Translations under genes and position numbers: made by a program | Notes under the pieces: model-generated | The model's database searches: none | Told to the model about the DNA's origin: nothing | What the model saw: the letters and a program-made list of their open reading frames with translations, nothing else | Shown: positions 17,301-26,992 of the stretch, one piece after another | How positions within the stretch are numbered: position 1 is the first letter of the stretch | How the letters are laid out: each line of letters opens with the position of its first letter | Origin: JACMLD01 sp044223995 | GTDB lineage: Bacteria > Bacteroidota > Bacteroidia > Chitinophagales > Chitinophagaceae | DNA length: 64,000 nt | Reading direction: 5' to 3' | Assembly: GCA_044223995.1 (NCBI GenBank) | Contig: JBGALE010000008.1 | Span: 124,001 to 188,000 of the forward strand

Positions 17301-18329
17301 ATGACCCCGAAAGAATTTGCATACCGGTATAAATTATATCACCTCCTGTTCTGGCTCCTGTTATTTGCCGGCTGGCATTTCTTTCGCTACCAGGATTATC
17401 CGCCATCTGCGGCCTGGCTCATAACGACCATCAAGGTAGTGGACCTTGCCATACTCGTGTATATTGCCAACTATGTATTGATACCAACATTGCTGTACAG
17501 GAAAAAATATGTGCTTTTTGTACTGGTATTATTACTAATGATTGTTACCAGTAGTATTATCAAAATGTACTGGATCGGGTACCTTCTTAACCCCACTGCC
17601 CCGTTGAATATCTTTGACCGGTTTAAAGTGCGGGTGTACGACAATGTTTTCCCACATATATTACTTGTCAGCACGGGTATTGCATTTAAATTATTGCTCG
17701 ACAACGCACGTGCGCAACGCAGGCTGGTGGAAATGGCCAGGGAAAAAGCAGAAACTGAATTGCAGTACCTGAAATCACAGATTAACCCACACCTGTTATT
17801 TAATTCATTAAACAGTATCTATTTCCTGATTGATAAACAAAACACCGAGGCAAGACAAACACTGCTGCAGTTTTCTGATTTGCTCCGCTATCAATTGTAT
17901 GACTGCAATGCCGATACAATCGAAATAGAAAAAGAACTGCGGTATCTTTCCGATTATGTGCGGCTGCAACGATTAAGAAAAGATAATCAATACGATATTC
18001 AAATGAACCAGCAGGGAGATATGACATCATTTTGTATCACGCCGTTGCTGCTGGTCCCATTTGTGGAGAATGCATTCAAACATATTTCGCACCACCACGA
18101 CCGCCGCAACTTTGTGGAAATAGATCTTTCCCGGCAAAACGGTGTATTTAATTTCACCGTTGTCAATTCCACCGATAAACACCGCAGCACAGAACCCAGG
18201 GGCGGTATTGGATTGGCGAATGTGCAGCGAAGGCTGGAACTATTGTACCCAAACAAACACCAATTACAAATCACCAATAACCAAGATACCTTTACGGTAC
18301 AGTTGCAAATCAATATTGATCACCACTAA
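17301..18329 (+). CDS. LytS/YehU-type sensor histidine kinase
   Basis: A 342-residue membrane sensor. Four transmembrane segments (about residues 12-27, 42-62, 69-87 and 116-133) form a sensing region without a recognisable ligand domain. A coiled-coil linker (ARAQRRLVEMAREKAETELQ) leads to the His_kinase domain with the phosphoacceptor His164 in LKSQINPHLLFNSLNSIYFL and an HATPase domain with PFVENAFKH and GGIGLANVQRRL. It is directly followed by its LytTR regulator with no gap, so the pair forms one two-component system. The signal sensed is unknown. Confidence 0.93.
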   Translation: MTPKEFAYRYKLYHLLFWLLLFAGWHFFRYQDYPPSAAWLITTIKVVDLAILVYIANYVLIPTLLYRKKYVLFVLVLLLMIVTSSIIKMYWIGYLLNPTAPLNIFDRFKVRVYDNVFPHILLVSTGIAFKLLLDNARAQRRLVEMAREKAETELQYLKSQINPHLLFNSLNSIYFLIDKQNTEARQTLLQFSDLLRYQLYDCNADTIEIEKELRYLSDYVRLQRLRKDNQYDIQMNQQGDMTSFCITPLLLVPFVENAFKHISHHHDRRNFVEIDLSRQNGVFNFTVVNSTDKHRSTEPRGGIGLANVQRRLELLYPNKHQLQITNNQDTFTVQLQINIDHH

Positions 18330-19064
18330 ATGATGGCATTGGAAAAGATTCGCTGCCTGGTAATAGACGATGAGCCGCTTGCACGCAAGGGGCTAAAGGA
18401 ATATGTACAGGAGACCGACTTTCTTCAACTCGCCGGCGAATTTGATAATCCTTTAAAGGCGACTGACACAATTTTGTCGGGCAACATTCAATTGCTTTTG
18501 CTGGATATTCAAATGCCAAAGATTACGGGCCTGGAATTTCTGAAAAGCCTGGAAAAGCCGCCGCTCACCATACTTACTACTGCTTATCCTGAATATGCTT
18601 TGCAGGGATATGAACTGAACGTGGTGGATTACTTATTAAAACCATTTTCTTTTGAGCGCTTTTTAAAAGCAGTCATGAAGGCAAGATCATTGCTGGACAC
18701 AAAGACAGCACCTGCGCTGCTGCAGGTTCCCGAATCGGGGGGCTATTTCTTTATAAAGACAGACAACAAACTGGTGCGTATTGCGCACGATGAGGTATTG
18801 TTTGTAGAAGCGCTGCAAAACTATGTAGCAGTGTATACCGCGCAAAAAAAATATATTACCTATTTGACCATCAAAAGCGTGGAAGCACAATTACCTGTAC
18901 AGCGCTTTATTAAAGTACACAAATCATACCTGGTTGCAACCGATAAAGTAGATGTAATCGAAGGAAATGAGATCAGGATTGGGCAGCATCATATTCCCAT
19001 CAGCCGCAACACACGCGAGGAAGTGTTGGATAAAATCTTACAAAGCAGGTTATGGAAACGGTGA
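18330..19064 (+). CDS. LytTR family response regulator
   Basis: A 244-residue regulator. The receiver domain has VIDDEP at the acidic pocket, the phosphorylated Asp59 in LLLLDIQMPKITG, TTAYP and the conserved Lys104 in LLKPFSFERF. The C-terminal LytTR DNA-binding domain has FIKTDNKLVRIAHDEVLFVEALQNYVAVYT and FIKVHKSYLVATDKV. The ATG is adjacent to the stop of the kinase gene; a second ATG lies one codon later. LytTR proteins bind direct repeats near target promoters; none was identified with confidence here. Confidence 0.95.
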   Translation: MMALEKIRCLVIDDEPLARKGLKEYVQETDFLQLAGEFDNPLKATDTILSGNIQLLLLDIQMPKITGLEFLKSLEKPPLTILTTAYPEYALQGYELNVVDYLLKPFSFERFLKAVMKARSLLDTKTAPALLQVPESGGYFFIKTDNKLVRIAHDEVLFVEALQNYVAVYTAQKKYITYLTIKSVEAQLPVQRFIKVHKSYLVATDKVDVIEGNEIRIGQHHIPISRNTREEVLDKILQSRLWKR

Positions 19065-19203
19065 ATACTGGCAGTTACTTATTCTAATAACAAAGAAATA
19101 GATGTACCCCGTAAAGTCTCCTGCTGCCTGAATCATAATTTTAATAATCCCGGAAAAACGAGTAACTTATTCAGTAAGTTCATCGCATCTTTACTATTGA
19201 CTC

Positions 19204-19794
19204 ATGACCTACGAACTAATCTTACAAAATATTTCAAAACATATCTCTCTCGATAAAGAGGAAGCTGATTATTTTGTTTCCCTGCTTCGATTCAAACAGG
19301 TAGAAAAAAAAGAAACGATCCTGAAGGAAGGCCAGCTATGCAGGGAGATCAACTTTGTCCATGCCGGCGCATTGCGAGCTTTTTACCTGGACAAATCAGG
19401 TAAGGAGTCTACCATTATGTTCGCGGTTCCTGATTGGTGGATAACAGATATGTACTGCTTCATCAACCAACTCCCTGCCATGCTGAATGTGGAGGCGTTA
19501 CAGGAAAGTGTCATTTTCCAGTTGCAGAAAGCAGATATCGATCTGTTATATACAAGGGTTCCTAAGTTTGAGCGGTTCTTTCGGATAATTATGCAAAACG
19601 CCTATATCCGTGAACAATTAAGGGTAATAGAAAACCTGTCGCTTACTGCCGAGGAACGCTACCATAATTTCCTGGCCAAATATCCGCAGGTAGCGCAACA
19701 GGTAACTCAAAAGCAAATTGCTTCTTACCTCGGTATCACCCCGGAGTTTTTAAGCATCATTCGCGCGAACAAAGGGAAAAAGTCCATTTCTTAA
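19204..19794 (+). CDS. Crp/Fnr family transcriptional regulator
   Basis: A 196-residue regulator with an N-terminal cyclic-nucleotide-binding fold (KKETILKEGQLCREINFVHAGALRAFY, SGKESTIMFAVPDWWITDMYCF) and a C-terminal helix-turn-helix (VTQKQIASYLGITPEFLSIIRAN). This compact form is very common in Bacteroidota. The cAMP-binding Arg and Ser of E. coli Crp and the N-terminal Cys cluster of Fnr are not seen, so the ligand is unknown. The gene is 139 bases after the LytTR regulator and probably independent. It could in principle read the palindrome upstream of the nifJ operon, but nothing in the sequence shows it. Confidence 0.9.
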   Translation: MTYELILQNISKHISLDKEEADYFVSLLRFKQVEKKETILKEGQLCREINFVHAGALRAFYLDKSGKESTIMFAVPDWWITDMYCFINQLPAMLNVEALQESVIFQLQKADIDLLYTRVPKFERFFRIIMQNAYIREQLRVIENLSLTAEERYHNFLAKYPQVAQQVTQKQIASYLGITPEFLSIIRANKGKKSIS

Positions 19795-19850
19795 ACTACA
19801 TTATTTTTTTGCCGTCCCTTATTTACTTTTTTTGTATAAAACATACCCAC

Positions 19851-20207
19851 ATGCTCATTCTTATTGCCGGCCCCTACCGGAGCGGAACAAACGACGACCC
19901 CGTACTGATGCAACAGAACCTGGACAGGCTAGAAGCGGTGGCATTACCCTTATTCCGGCTTGGACACATTCCAATGATTGGAGAATGGGTGGCATTGCCA
20001 TTACTGAAGCTGGCCGGTTCAAAAAAAACCGGTGATGCGGCTTATGAAGAGATACTCTATCCTGTCGCACATCGTTTGCTCATGAAATGCGATGCAGTAT
20101 TAAGACTGGAAGGCGCATCAAAAGGAGCGGATGAAGATGTTCGCATTGCAAAAGAAAGAGGATTGAAAGTCTATTATTCATTGGAAGAAGTACCCGTGGC
20201 AGAATAG
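19851..20207 (+). CDS. DUF4406 / nucleoside 2-deoxyribosyltransferase-like protein
   Basis: A 118-residue protein with the start of a Rossmann-like fold: LILIAGPYRSG, then DRLEAVALPLFRLGHIPMIGEW, CDAVLRLEGASKGADEDVRIAKERGLKVYYSL. GPYRSG and the SKGADxDxxxA segment resemble DUF4406 and nucleoside deoxyribosyltransferase-fold proteins. The ATG at 19851 starts exactly at the beta-strand; earlier in-frame codons add no recognisable sequence. Enzymatic function is not established. Confidence 0.8.
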   Translation: MLILIAGPYRSGTNDDPVLMQQNLDRLEAVALPLFRLGHIPMIGEWVALPLLKLAGSKKTGDAAYEEILYPVAHRLLMKCDAVLRLEGASKGADEDVRIAKERGLKVYYSLEEVPVAE

Positions 20208-20276
20208 AAAAGTTTTTCCGGGAAAATAACAATCATTCACCCGTCAGTAATGACTCAATCCTTCTACTAAAACGAA

Positions 20277-20330
20277 AGCGCCGGAGTTACATGTCCATAA
20301 ATAATTTACGGTACTGCCAACTCCGGCGCT
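20277..20330. terminator. Bidirectional hairpin between DUF4406 gene and lpd
   Basis: A perfect 12-base inverted repeat, AGCGCCGGAGTT / AACTCCGGCGCT, with a 30-base loop. It lies between two convergent genes (20207 and 20409). Confidence 0.6.
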
Positions 20331-20408
20331 ATAAAAAATATTACTTAAAACTTATAACCTAGAACTTCCAAACACCTTCCACTTTCTACCTCTCACCCTT
20401 TACCTCCC

Positions 20409-21812
20409 TTACAAGTGTATCGCCTCACCATACGCTACTTCAATCGCATCCTTCACACTTTCACTGATGGTCGGGTGCGGATGAATGCTGTTCAATACTT
20501 CGTGGTAAGTAGTTTCCAGTTTGCGGGCAACCACTGTTTCGGCAATGATCTCCGTTACATTGTAACCAATCATGTGTGTGCCCAGCCATTCACCATACTT
20601 TGCATCAAAAATTACTTTTACAAATCCTTCCGGTGCGCCGGCAGCACTTGCTTTACCACTGGCACTTAAAGGAAACTTGCCTACCTTTATTTCATAACCA
20701 GCATCCTTAGCCGCTTTTTCTGTAAACCCTACGCTGGCTATTTCAGGAACGCAATACGTGCAACCAGGTACATTGCCATAATCAAGTGCTTCGGGTTGGT
20801 GATTGTATTTCTTTTCGTTGTACCCGATGTTTTCAACGCAGATAATCCCTTCTTTGCTGGCCACATGCGCCAAAGCCTGTCCCGGTACACAGTCACCAAT
20901 AGCATATACGCCCGATACATTGGTTTGATAATATTTATCTACATTGATTTTTCCCTTATCAGTTTTCACGCCGGTTTCTTCCAGTCCGATACCTTCTATG
21001 TTCGCACTTACACCTACCGCACTTAACACTACATCCGCTTCCAGCGTAACTTCCCCCGTTGCGGTTTTCACCCTTGCCTTAACACCATTGCCACTGGCAT
21101 CCACACTTTCCACGGAAGCATTGGTCATAATGTCAATACCCATTTTCTTGTATTGCTTTTCCAGTTCTTTGGAAATGTCTTCGTCTTCAACAGGGACCAC
21201 CCTCGGCAAAAATTCCACGATGGTTACTTTTGTTCCCATACTGTTATAGAAATAGGCAAACTCAACACCAATTGCACCGCTGCCTACAACGATCATACTC
21301 TTCGGTTGCTGTGGCAATGACATCGCTTCGCGGTAACCGATTACCTTTTTACCATCCTGTTTCAGGTTGGGCAACTCACGGCTGCGGCCACCAGTAGCGA
21401 GGATGATGTGTTTTGCTTCCACCACGTCTTTGGTACCATCAGCCTTGGTTACTTCTACCTGGCCTTTTGCTTTCAGTTTACCAAACCCCATGATCACATC
21501 GATTTTATTCTTACGCATCAGGAACTGAACTCCTTTGCTCATTTTATCTGCCACGCCGCGGCTGCGTTTGATCACTGCTTCGAAATTATGTGTACCACTC
21601 GCCTCAATACCATATTCTTTTGCGTGTTTGATATATTCCATCACCTGCGCACTTTTCAGCAATGCCTTGGTCGGTATGCAACCCCAGTTTAGGCAAATGC
21701 CGCCGAGGCTTTCTTTTTCAATAATCGCTGTCTTAAATCCTAACTGTGACGCGCGGATAGCTGCTACATAACCGCCGGGTCCGCTACCTACTACAAGAAC
21801 ATCGTATGCCAT
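20409..21812 (-). CDS. lpd: Dihydrolipoyl dehydrogenase
   Basis: A 467-residue flavoprotein, the E3 component that reoxidises dihydrolipoamide in 2-oxoacid dehydrogenase complexes and the glycine cleavage system. It has the FAD motif VVGSGPGGYVAAIRASQLG, the redox disulfide GGICLNWGCIPTKA (Cys40, Cys45), the NAD motif VVGSGAIGVEFAYFYNSMG, and the C-terminal HPHPTISE with the catalytic histidine. Length is normal. It is alone, away from E1 and E2 genes, which are not in the window. Confidence 0.97.
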   Translation of the reverse strand: MAYDVLVVGSGPGGYVAAIRASQLGFKTAIIEKESLGGICLNWGCIPTKALLKSAQVMEYIKHAKEYGIEASGTHNFEAVIKRSRGVADKMSKGVQFLMRKNKIDVIMGFGKLKAKGQVEVTKADGTKDVVEAKHIILATGGRSRELPNLKQDGKKVIGYREAMSLPQQPKSMIVVGSGAIGVEFAYFYNSMGTKVTIVEFLPRVVPVEDEDISKELEKQYKKMGIDIMTNASVESVDASGNGVKARVKTATGEVTLEADVVLSAVGVSANIEGIGLEETGVKTDKGKINVDKYYQTNVSGVYAIGDCVPGQALAHVASKEGIICVENIGYNEKKYNHQPEALDYGNVPGCTYCVPEIASVGFTEKAAKDAGYEIKVGKFPLSASGKASAAGAPEGFVKVIFDAKYGEWLGTHMIGYNVTEIIAETVVARKLETTYHEVLNSIHPHPTISESVKDAIEVAYGEAIHL

Positions 21813-22003
21813 ATGCTTTTGATTTAGATTTTATTCCACACCCGGAAGGAGTGGTATTTTAATGATTATCGTTCTGATATTGACCTGCGAAGCTAGTTTA
21901 CAGGAATCAAATAGCCAAAAAACGGGGCGCAACATACCTATAATGACAACCAGCCTTTTAAAATGTTCTGTTGCGGGTTTTTTGACACAACTGCCAATTA
22001 AAA

Positions 22004-22026
22004 AAGTGAGGGGCGCGCCCTCACTT
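22004..22026 (-). terminator. Terminator hairpin after the DEAD-box helicase
   Basis: AAGTGAGGG / CCCTCACTT 9-base stem with a GCGCG loop; on the minus strand it is followed by a T run. It is 45 bases after the helicase stop. Confidence 0.75.
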
Positions 22027-22070
22027 AATACTTATAACCGATAACTTATAACTTACTACTTAACGGTCAC

Positions 22071-23750
22071 TCACCTGCTGTTCGCATCATTCATCCTGAT
22101 GCTTCTTCCCTTGTATTTTTTGCCGTCGATGGAACGGATCATTTGGTTCGCAGCTTTGCGATCCACTTCAATCCAACTGTTCATTTCCTTCATGTCAATT
22201 CTTCCCAATACTTCCTTGCGCAGGTCGCTCATGTCAAGAATAAACTGGAGGAAACTGGCTTTGTAAAAACCATCCTTGGTGCCGAGGTTTACAAACAGGC
22301 GCATATAATCACCATTGCCATTGAACTCACGGCCACGGGTATCGCGGCGACGTTCAAAATCGCGGGAAGGGCTGGCGCCAACGCGCGCAGTTGCGATTCT
22401 TTCCCGTGGCTCCCTGGCCCTTTCACGAACATTGAGGTCTTCGGCATTTTCATAATACTTTAGGAAACGGTCAAATTCCATGGATGCTACCCTTTTCAAT
22501 ATGTCTTCCTTGCTGATGCCGGCAAATTTCTCTGCCAGCATAGGTACATAACTTTCATAGTCGCCATGGCTGATATCCGTTTGCAGGAGTTTATCCATAA
22601 AATGAAAAAACTGTTTACGGCAAACATCTTTACCGCCCGGAATTTCCAGTTTGTGAAACGGCGACTGTATGATGCGTTCGATCTGGCGAAGCCTTCCTAT
22701 TTCACGGCTGTGTACAATGCTCATGCAGATACCCGTATTACCAGCACGACCGGTACGGCCGCTGCGGTGTGTATACACTTCCATATCGTCGGGCAATTCG
22801 TAGTTGATAACATGGGTTATCCCCTGTACGTCAATACCACGTGCTGCCACATCGGTAGCTATCAGCAATTGTAATGTCTTATCACGAAACTCGCCCATTA
22901 CTTTATCACGTTGTCCCTGCGTCAGATCACCGTGCAGTGCATCGATGTCATACCCTTCGCGGGTTAGCTTCTCTGCGATGTTTTGCGCATCGGCCTTGGT
23001 ACGTGTAAAGATGATCCCGTAAATACCGGGATTGAAATCAATGAGACGTTTCAGTGTTTCATAACGGTGCTGTGCAGACGCAACATAAAACTGGTGATCG
23101 ACGTTTTTATTGGCCGTATTCACCCTGCCCACAGTTACTTCAACCGGCGTTTTCATATACTTCTTGCTCACCTTGCGAATTTCTGGTGGCATGGTGGCAC
23201 TAAACAGCCAGGTACTTTCCCTTTTGGGTGTGTTTTGCAAAATGAATTCAATATCGTCCTGGAAACCCATGTTCAGCATTTCATCGGCTTCATCCAGTAC
23301 CACATATTTAATTTGCTCCAGGTTAATAGCCTTTCGCTCGATGAGATCAATCAGCCTTCCGGGCGTTGCTACTACAACCTGGACACCTCTTTTCAGATCG
23401 CGGATTTGTGTGCCAATAGAAGCACCACCGTATACTGCCACTACGTGCAGCCCGGTCATGTACTTCTTGAATAATTCTATTTCGTTTACTATTTGCAGGC
23501 ATAGTTCCCGTGTAGGGCAAACTATCAGGGCCTGCGGGTATTTTGCAGCGGCATCAATCAAATCTAACAGTGGTAAACCAAATGCGGCTGTCTTGCCCGT
23601 GCCGGTCTGTGCCAGCCCAATAAAGTCGGTGGTGCCGCCCAAAAGAACAGGAATCGCTTTTTCCTGGATCGTTGTGGGATTAACAAATCCCAAATCTGTA
23701 ACTGCTTTGACCAATCGCTCCTCAATACCAATCTCTTCAAATGTCATCAT
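22071..23750 (-). CDS. DEAD-box RNA helicase with DbpA-type RNA-binding domain
   Basis: An approximately 559-residue ATP-dependent RNA helicase. Motifs: Q motif before AQTGTGKTAAFGLP (Walker A), PTRELCLQ, VVATPGRLIDL, VLDEADEMLNMGF, LFSATMPPEI, then the second RecA domain with HRSGRTGRAG. Near the C-terminus lies a DbpA-like RRM, YMRLFVNLGTKDGFYKASFLQ to KKYKGRSIRMNDA, preceded by an Arg-rich stretch. DbpA/CsdA-type enzymes act in ribosome assembly or cold adaptation. The ATG at 23750 is chosen because a -7 box lies at 23769-23776, which excludes the upstream in-frame start at 23780. Confidence 0.93.
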   Translation of the reverse strand: MMTFEEIGIEERLVKAVTDLGFVNPTTIQEKAIPVLLGGTTDFIGLAQTGTGKTAAFGLPLLDLIDAAAKYPQALIVCPTRELCLQIVNEIELFKKYMTGLHVVAVYGGASIGTQIRDLKRGVQVVVATPGRLIDLIERKAINLEQIKYVVLDEADEMLNMGFQDDIEFILQNTPKRESTWLFSATMPPEIRKVSKKYMKTPVEVTVGRVNTANKNVDHQFYVASAQHRYETLKRLIDFNPGIYGIIFTRTKADAQNIAEKLTREGYDIDALHGDLTQGQRDKVMGEFRDKTLQLLIATDVAARGIDVQGITHVINYELPDDMEVYTHRSGRTGRAGNTGICMSIVHSREIGRLRQIERIIQSPFHKLEIPGGKDVCRKQFFHFMDKLLQTDISHGDYESYVPMLAEKFAGISKEDILKRVASMEFDRFLKYYENAEDLNVRERAREPRERIATARVGASPSRDFERRRDTRGREFNGNGDYMRLFVNLGTKDGFYKASFLQFILDMSDLRKEVLGRIDMKEMNSWIEVDRKAANQMIRSIDGKKYKGRSIRMNDANSR

Positions 23751-23768
23751 ATATGTAAAAAATTTCGG

Positions 23769-23776
23769 CAAAGGTA
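23769..23776 (-). promoter_or_regulatory. -7 promoter element of the helicase gene (TACCTTTG)
   Basis: TACCTTTG on the minus strand matches TAnnTTTG and ends 18 bases before the ATG at 23750. Confidence 0.65.
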
Positions 23777-23956
23777 GCACAATTAAGGCGTAGAATACCT
23801 TTTAATTTTATCTTGTCCAACCCCTCCCCGCACCCCTCTAATCATTGTCTTCACAAGGCTTTAACCATGTTTTACCATTTCAGTTCATCAAACCCGGGCG
23901 ACCGGCTGTTGTACAGTTGGCAAAAAATATATCTTCGCATCTCTTAATTATGCAAC

Positions 23957-24691
23957 ATGAAACTGGATGTACTTGCTATAGGCGTTCACCCCGACGATGT
24001 GGAACTGGGATGTTCGGGCACTTTGCTCAACGAAGCCAACCTGGGAAAGAAAACAGGGATTGTCGATCTCACCCAGGGTGAACTGGGTACCAGGGGAACC
24101 ATCGAAACCCGTTATACAGAAGCTGCCAATGCCGCAGCCATTTTAAAAGTACAGGTGCGTGACAACGTGAAAATGCGCGATGGTTTTTTCCGGAACGATG
24201 AAGAACACCAAAAGCTGCTGATTCAAACTATCCGCAAATACCAGCCGGATATTATCCTCGCCAATGTATTGCACGACCGTCACCCTGACCACGGCCGCGC
24301 AGGCCATTTAATTGCCGATGCCTGCTTCCTTTCCGGTCTGTCAAAAATCGAAACGACAGGAGATAATGGTCAGCCGCAGGAAAAATGGCGTCCCCGGTAC
24401 GTGTTACATTATATACAGGATTATTATCATGAACCTGATCTTGTAGTAGACATTTCTGATGTTTTTGAACAGCGCATGCAATCCATTCTCGCCTATCAAA
24501 CGCAATTCAATACACCAACAGCAGACAAGGGCCCGCGTACCTATATTTCCAATCCTGATTTTTTGGAAACGATTACAGGCCGGGCACGAATGCTGGGTAA
24601 ACGCATTGGTGTCAAATATGCAGAAGGATTTATAAGCGAAAAAATGATCGGTATCCGCAATCTGGAAGCATTGGTTCTTCACGAAACCTGA
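23957..24691 (+). CDS. bshB1: Bacillithiol biosynthesis deacetylase BshB1
   Basis: BshB1 removes the acetyl group from GlcNAc-malate in the synthesis of bacillithiol, the low-molecular-weight thiol of many Bacteroidota. The 244-residue LmbE/PIG-L protein starts LDVLAIGVHPDDVELGCSG with the zinc ligands His11, Asp14 and the catalytic Asp13, followed by DLTQGELGTRGT, NVLHDRHPDHGRAGHL and QTQFNTPT. The C-terminal FLETITGRARMLGKRIGVKYAEGF is diagnostic for BshB1. bshA and bshC are not in the window. Confidence 0.95.
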   Translation: MKLDVLAIGVHPDDVELGCSGTLLNEANLGKKTGIVDLTQGELGTRGTIETRYTEAANAAAILKVQVRDNVKMRDGFFRNDEEHQKLLIQTIRKYQPDIILANVLHDRHPDHGRAGHLIADACFLSGLSKIETTGDNGQPQEKWRPRYVLHYIQDYYHEPDLVVDISDVFEQRMQSILAYQTQFNTPTADKGPRTYISNPDFLETITGRARMLGKRIGVKYAEGFISEKMIGIRNLEALVLHET

Positions 24692-24833
24692 TTGTAGAAG
24701 TTTCTGCCGAAATGTTGTCAACAAAATCGTTGTACTCCTGCCGGCTAAAGCAAAAAGAGTTATCAAGTCCTTAAACTTATCAGGCATCACATACATTATT
24801 CGGCTGTTCAGGCGTTTATTGAGTGGAAGCCCG

Positions 24834-24841
24834 TACCTTTG
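24834..24841 (+). promoter_or_regulatory. -7 promoter element of the desaturase gene (TACCTTTG)
   Basis: TACCTTTG matches TAnnTTTG; 29 bases to the ATG at 24871. Confidence 0.65.
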
Positions 24842-24870
24842 CAATTCCTTTCATTTATTAAAACTAAGAA

Positions 24871-25935
24871 ATGGCCACACCCAAATTCTCCAATGTCCCT
24901 CATTCATTCCATACCGAACTGAAGACAAGGATCAGTGACTACTTTGAAGAAGTAGGCAAATCAACAACAGGCAACTACAACCTGTTTATTAAAGCAGTGG
25001 TTTTAATGGTTAGCTTTTTATTCATTTATATACACCTCGTTTTCTTTACGCCCAATGTTTTCTGGCAAATTGCCGAAAGTATCGTACTTGGCGGACTGGT
25101 GGCAGCCATTGGTTTTAACGTGATGCACGATGGCGCACATGGCAGTTTCAGTAAATACAAATGGGTAAACAGCCTTGCTGCTTTTTCCCTGAATATACTC
25201 GGCGGAAATAGTTTCATGTGGAATATGAAACACAACGTCATCCATCATGCTTATACCAATGTAGATGGCGTGGACGACGACATCGATATCCAGCCATGGA
25301 TGCGGATGAGTGCATCTCAAAAAAAATACAGGCTCCATAAATACCAGTATATATATTTCTGGGGACTGTATTCCCTGTTATATCTTTTTTGGATTTTTGT
25401 ACTGGACTACCAAAAATATTTCAAATCCAAAGTAGGCAGCATGAGCCTGAAACGGATGAAATTCAGTGACCACCTGGTATTCTGGGCATTTAAACTGTTT
25501 CATCTTTTCCTCTTCGTGGGCCTTCCCATCTATAAAGTTGGATTTAGTTCCTGGATAATCAGCTTTTTTATCTTCACTTTATTTGCCGGACTGGTGCTGA
25601 GTCTTGTATTTCAGTTGGCGCATACTGTTGAGCACACTGCGTTCCCTGTACCGGATGCCGAGAGTGGCAAGCTGGAAGACGAGTGGGCCGTACACCAGAT
25701 AAAAACGACCGCCAATTTTGCTACGCACAACCGTTTGATCAGTTGGCTGGTGGGCGGATTGAATTTCCAGATTGAACACCATCTCTTCCCGAAAATATCA
25801 CATGTGCACTATCCTGCCATCAGCAAGATCATCAAAAAAGCATGTGAAGAATACGGTATACACTATATCGAATTCCCGCGTATGCGCTATGCAGTGGCAT
25901 CGCATGTTGCTTTCCTGAAACAAATGGGAAGATAA
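24871..25935 (+). CDS. Fatty acid desaturase (acyl-CoA/linoleoyl-type)
   Basis: A 354-residue membrane di-iron enzyme that introduces double bonds into acyl chains. The three histidine boxes are present: HDGAH (residues 86-90), HNVIHH (121-126) and QIEHHLFP near residue 300, with a further HTVEHTAF. Hydrophobic segments flank the boxes at about 43-60, 69-84, 170-185 and 206-240. The QIEHH third box is typical of front-end or linoleoyl-CoA type desaturases. There is no N-terminal cytochrome b5 domain. It has its own promoter and terminator. Confidence 0.92.
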   Translation: MATPKFSNVPHSFHTELKTRISDYFEEVGKSTTGNYNLFIKAVVLMVSFLFIYIHLVFFTPNVFWQIAESIVLGGLVAAIGFNVMHDGAHGSFSKYKWVNSLAAFSLNILGGNSFMWNMKHNVIHHAYTNVDGVDDDIDIQPWMRMSASQKKYRLHKYQYIYFWGLYSLLYLFWIFVLDYQKYFKSKVGSMSLKRMKFSDHLVFWAFKLFHLFLFVGLPIYKVGFSSWIISFFIFTLFAGLVLSLVFQLAHTVEHTAFPVPDAESGKLEDEWAVHQIKTTANFATHNRLISWLVGGLNFQIEHHLFPKISHVHYPAISKIIKKACEEYGIHYIEFPRMRYAVASHVAFLKQMGR

Positions 25936-25957
25936 ACGCGGATAATAAAATTATTAT

Positions 25958-26009
25958 GCCCGGAAAAGCTGGCTTGATTTGAAAACAAGTCCCTTCTTCC
26001 GGGCTTTTT
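25958..26009 (+). terminator. Intrinsic terminator after the desaturase
   Basis: GCCCGGAA / TTCCGGGC perfect 8-base stem (25958-25965, 25997-26004) with a long loop and a following T run. Confidence 0.7.
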
Positions 26010-26028
26010 ATTTCTCCCCGGTAAAGTA

Positions 26029-26036
26029 TATTTTTG
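26029..26036 (+). promoter_or_regulatory. -7 promoter element of the aguB-aguA pair (TATTTTTG)
   Basis: TATTTTTG matches TAnnTTTG; 22 bases to the ATG at 26059. Confidence 0.65.
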
Positions 26037-26058
26037 CGGTTCAATATTCGGGTATACT

Positions 26059-26937
26059 ATGTCAAAAGTCAAAATAGGAATGGTGCAAATGAGTTGCACC
26101 GCCGGAAAGGAAGAAAATTTACAGAAAGCCATTGCGAAAGTGAGAGAAGCTGCGGCAGGTGGTGCACACATCATTTGCCTGCAGGAATTGTTTACCTCAC
26201 TGTACTTCTGTGATGTGGAAGCATACGAAAATTTTCAACTGGCAGAAGCCATACCCGGTCCTTCAACGGATACGTTAAGTACACTCGCAAAAGAACTCGG
26301 AGTAGTCATCATTGCTTCCTTGTTTGAAAAAAGGGCACAGGGTATTTATCATAATACGACTGCGGTACTGGATGCAGATGGAACCTACCTCGGGAAATAC
26401 CGGAAGATGCACATACCCGATGATCCTGCTTACTACGAAAAATTTTACTTTACACCCGGCGATCTCGGTTATAAAGTTTTTAAAACAAAATTTGCCAGCA
26501 TCGGCATTTTAATCTGCTGGGATCAGTGGTACCCGGAAGCATCGAGGATCACAGCACTGATGGGCGCCGAAATATTATTTTATCCAACTGCCATTGGCTG
26601 GGCCACATCGCAGGATGAAGCCACCAATACCGAACAATACAATGCATGGCAAACCATACAGCGCAGCCATGCTGTCGCCAATGGTGTCCATGTAGTGAGT
26701 GTAAACCGCGTTGGCTTCGAGCAAAATGGTTTAATGCAATTCTGGGGCGGTTCATTTATTGCCAACCCATTTGGTTCCATATTATACAAAGCATCGCACG
26801 ACAAGGAAGAAGTTATCGTGCATGAAATCGATACATCAAAAACAGACAGCTACCGCACGCACTGGCCGTTTATGCGCGACCGCAGGATCGATTCTTATCA
26901 ACCCATCACCAAACGTTTTATCGACGACGGTGAATAA
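26059..26937 (+). CDS. aguB: N-carbamoylputrescine amidase
   Basis: A 292-residue carbon-nitrogen hydrolase of the nitrilase superfamily. The Glu-Lys-Cys triad is seen: Glu43 in CLQELFTSLYF, Lys116 in GKYRKMHIPDD and Cys153 in GILICWDQWYPE. The length and the WDQWYPEASR segment match N-carbamoylputrescine amidase, which releases putrescine, CO2 and NH3. The next gene, 55 bases on, encodes agmatine deiminase, which makes its substrate, and this strongly supports the specific call. Confidence 0.93.
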   Translation: MSKVKIGMVQMSCTAGKEENLQKAIAKVREAAAGGAHIICLQELFTSLYFCDVEAYENFQLAEAIPGPSTDTLSTLAKELGVVIIASLFEKRAQGIYHNTTAVLDADGTYLGKYRKMHIPDDPAYYEKFYFTPGDLGYKVFKTKFASIGILICWDQWYPEASRITALMGAEILFYPTAIGWATSQDEATNTEQYNAWQTIQRSHAVANGVHVVSVNRVGFEQNGLMQFWGGSFIANPFGSILYKASHDKEEVIVHEIDTSKTDSYRTHWPFMRDRRIDSYQPITKRFIDDGE

Positions 26938-26992
26938 TTTACTGATGCAGTATCAATTCTCTTTTCTTTTTTAAAACATCAAATACAAGCAG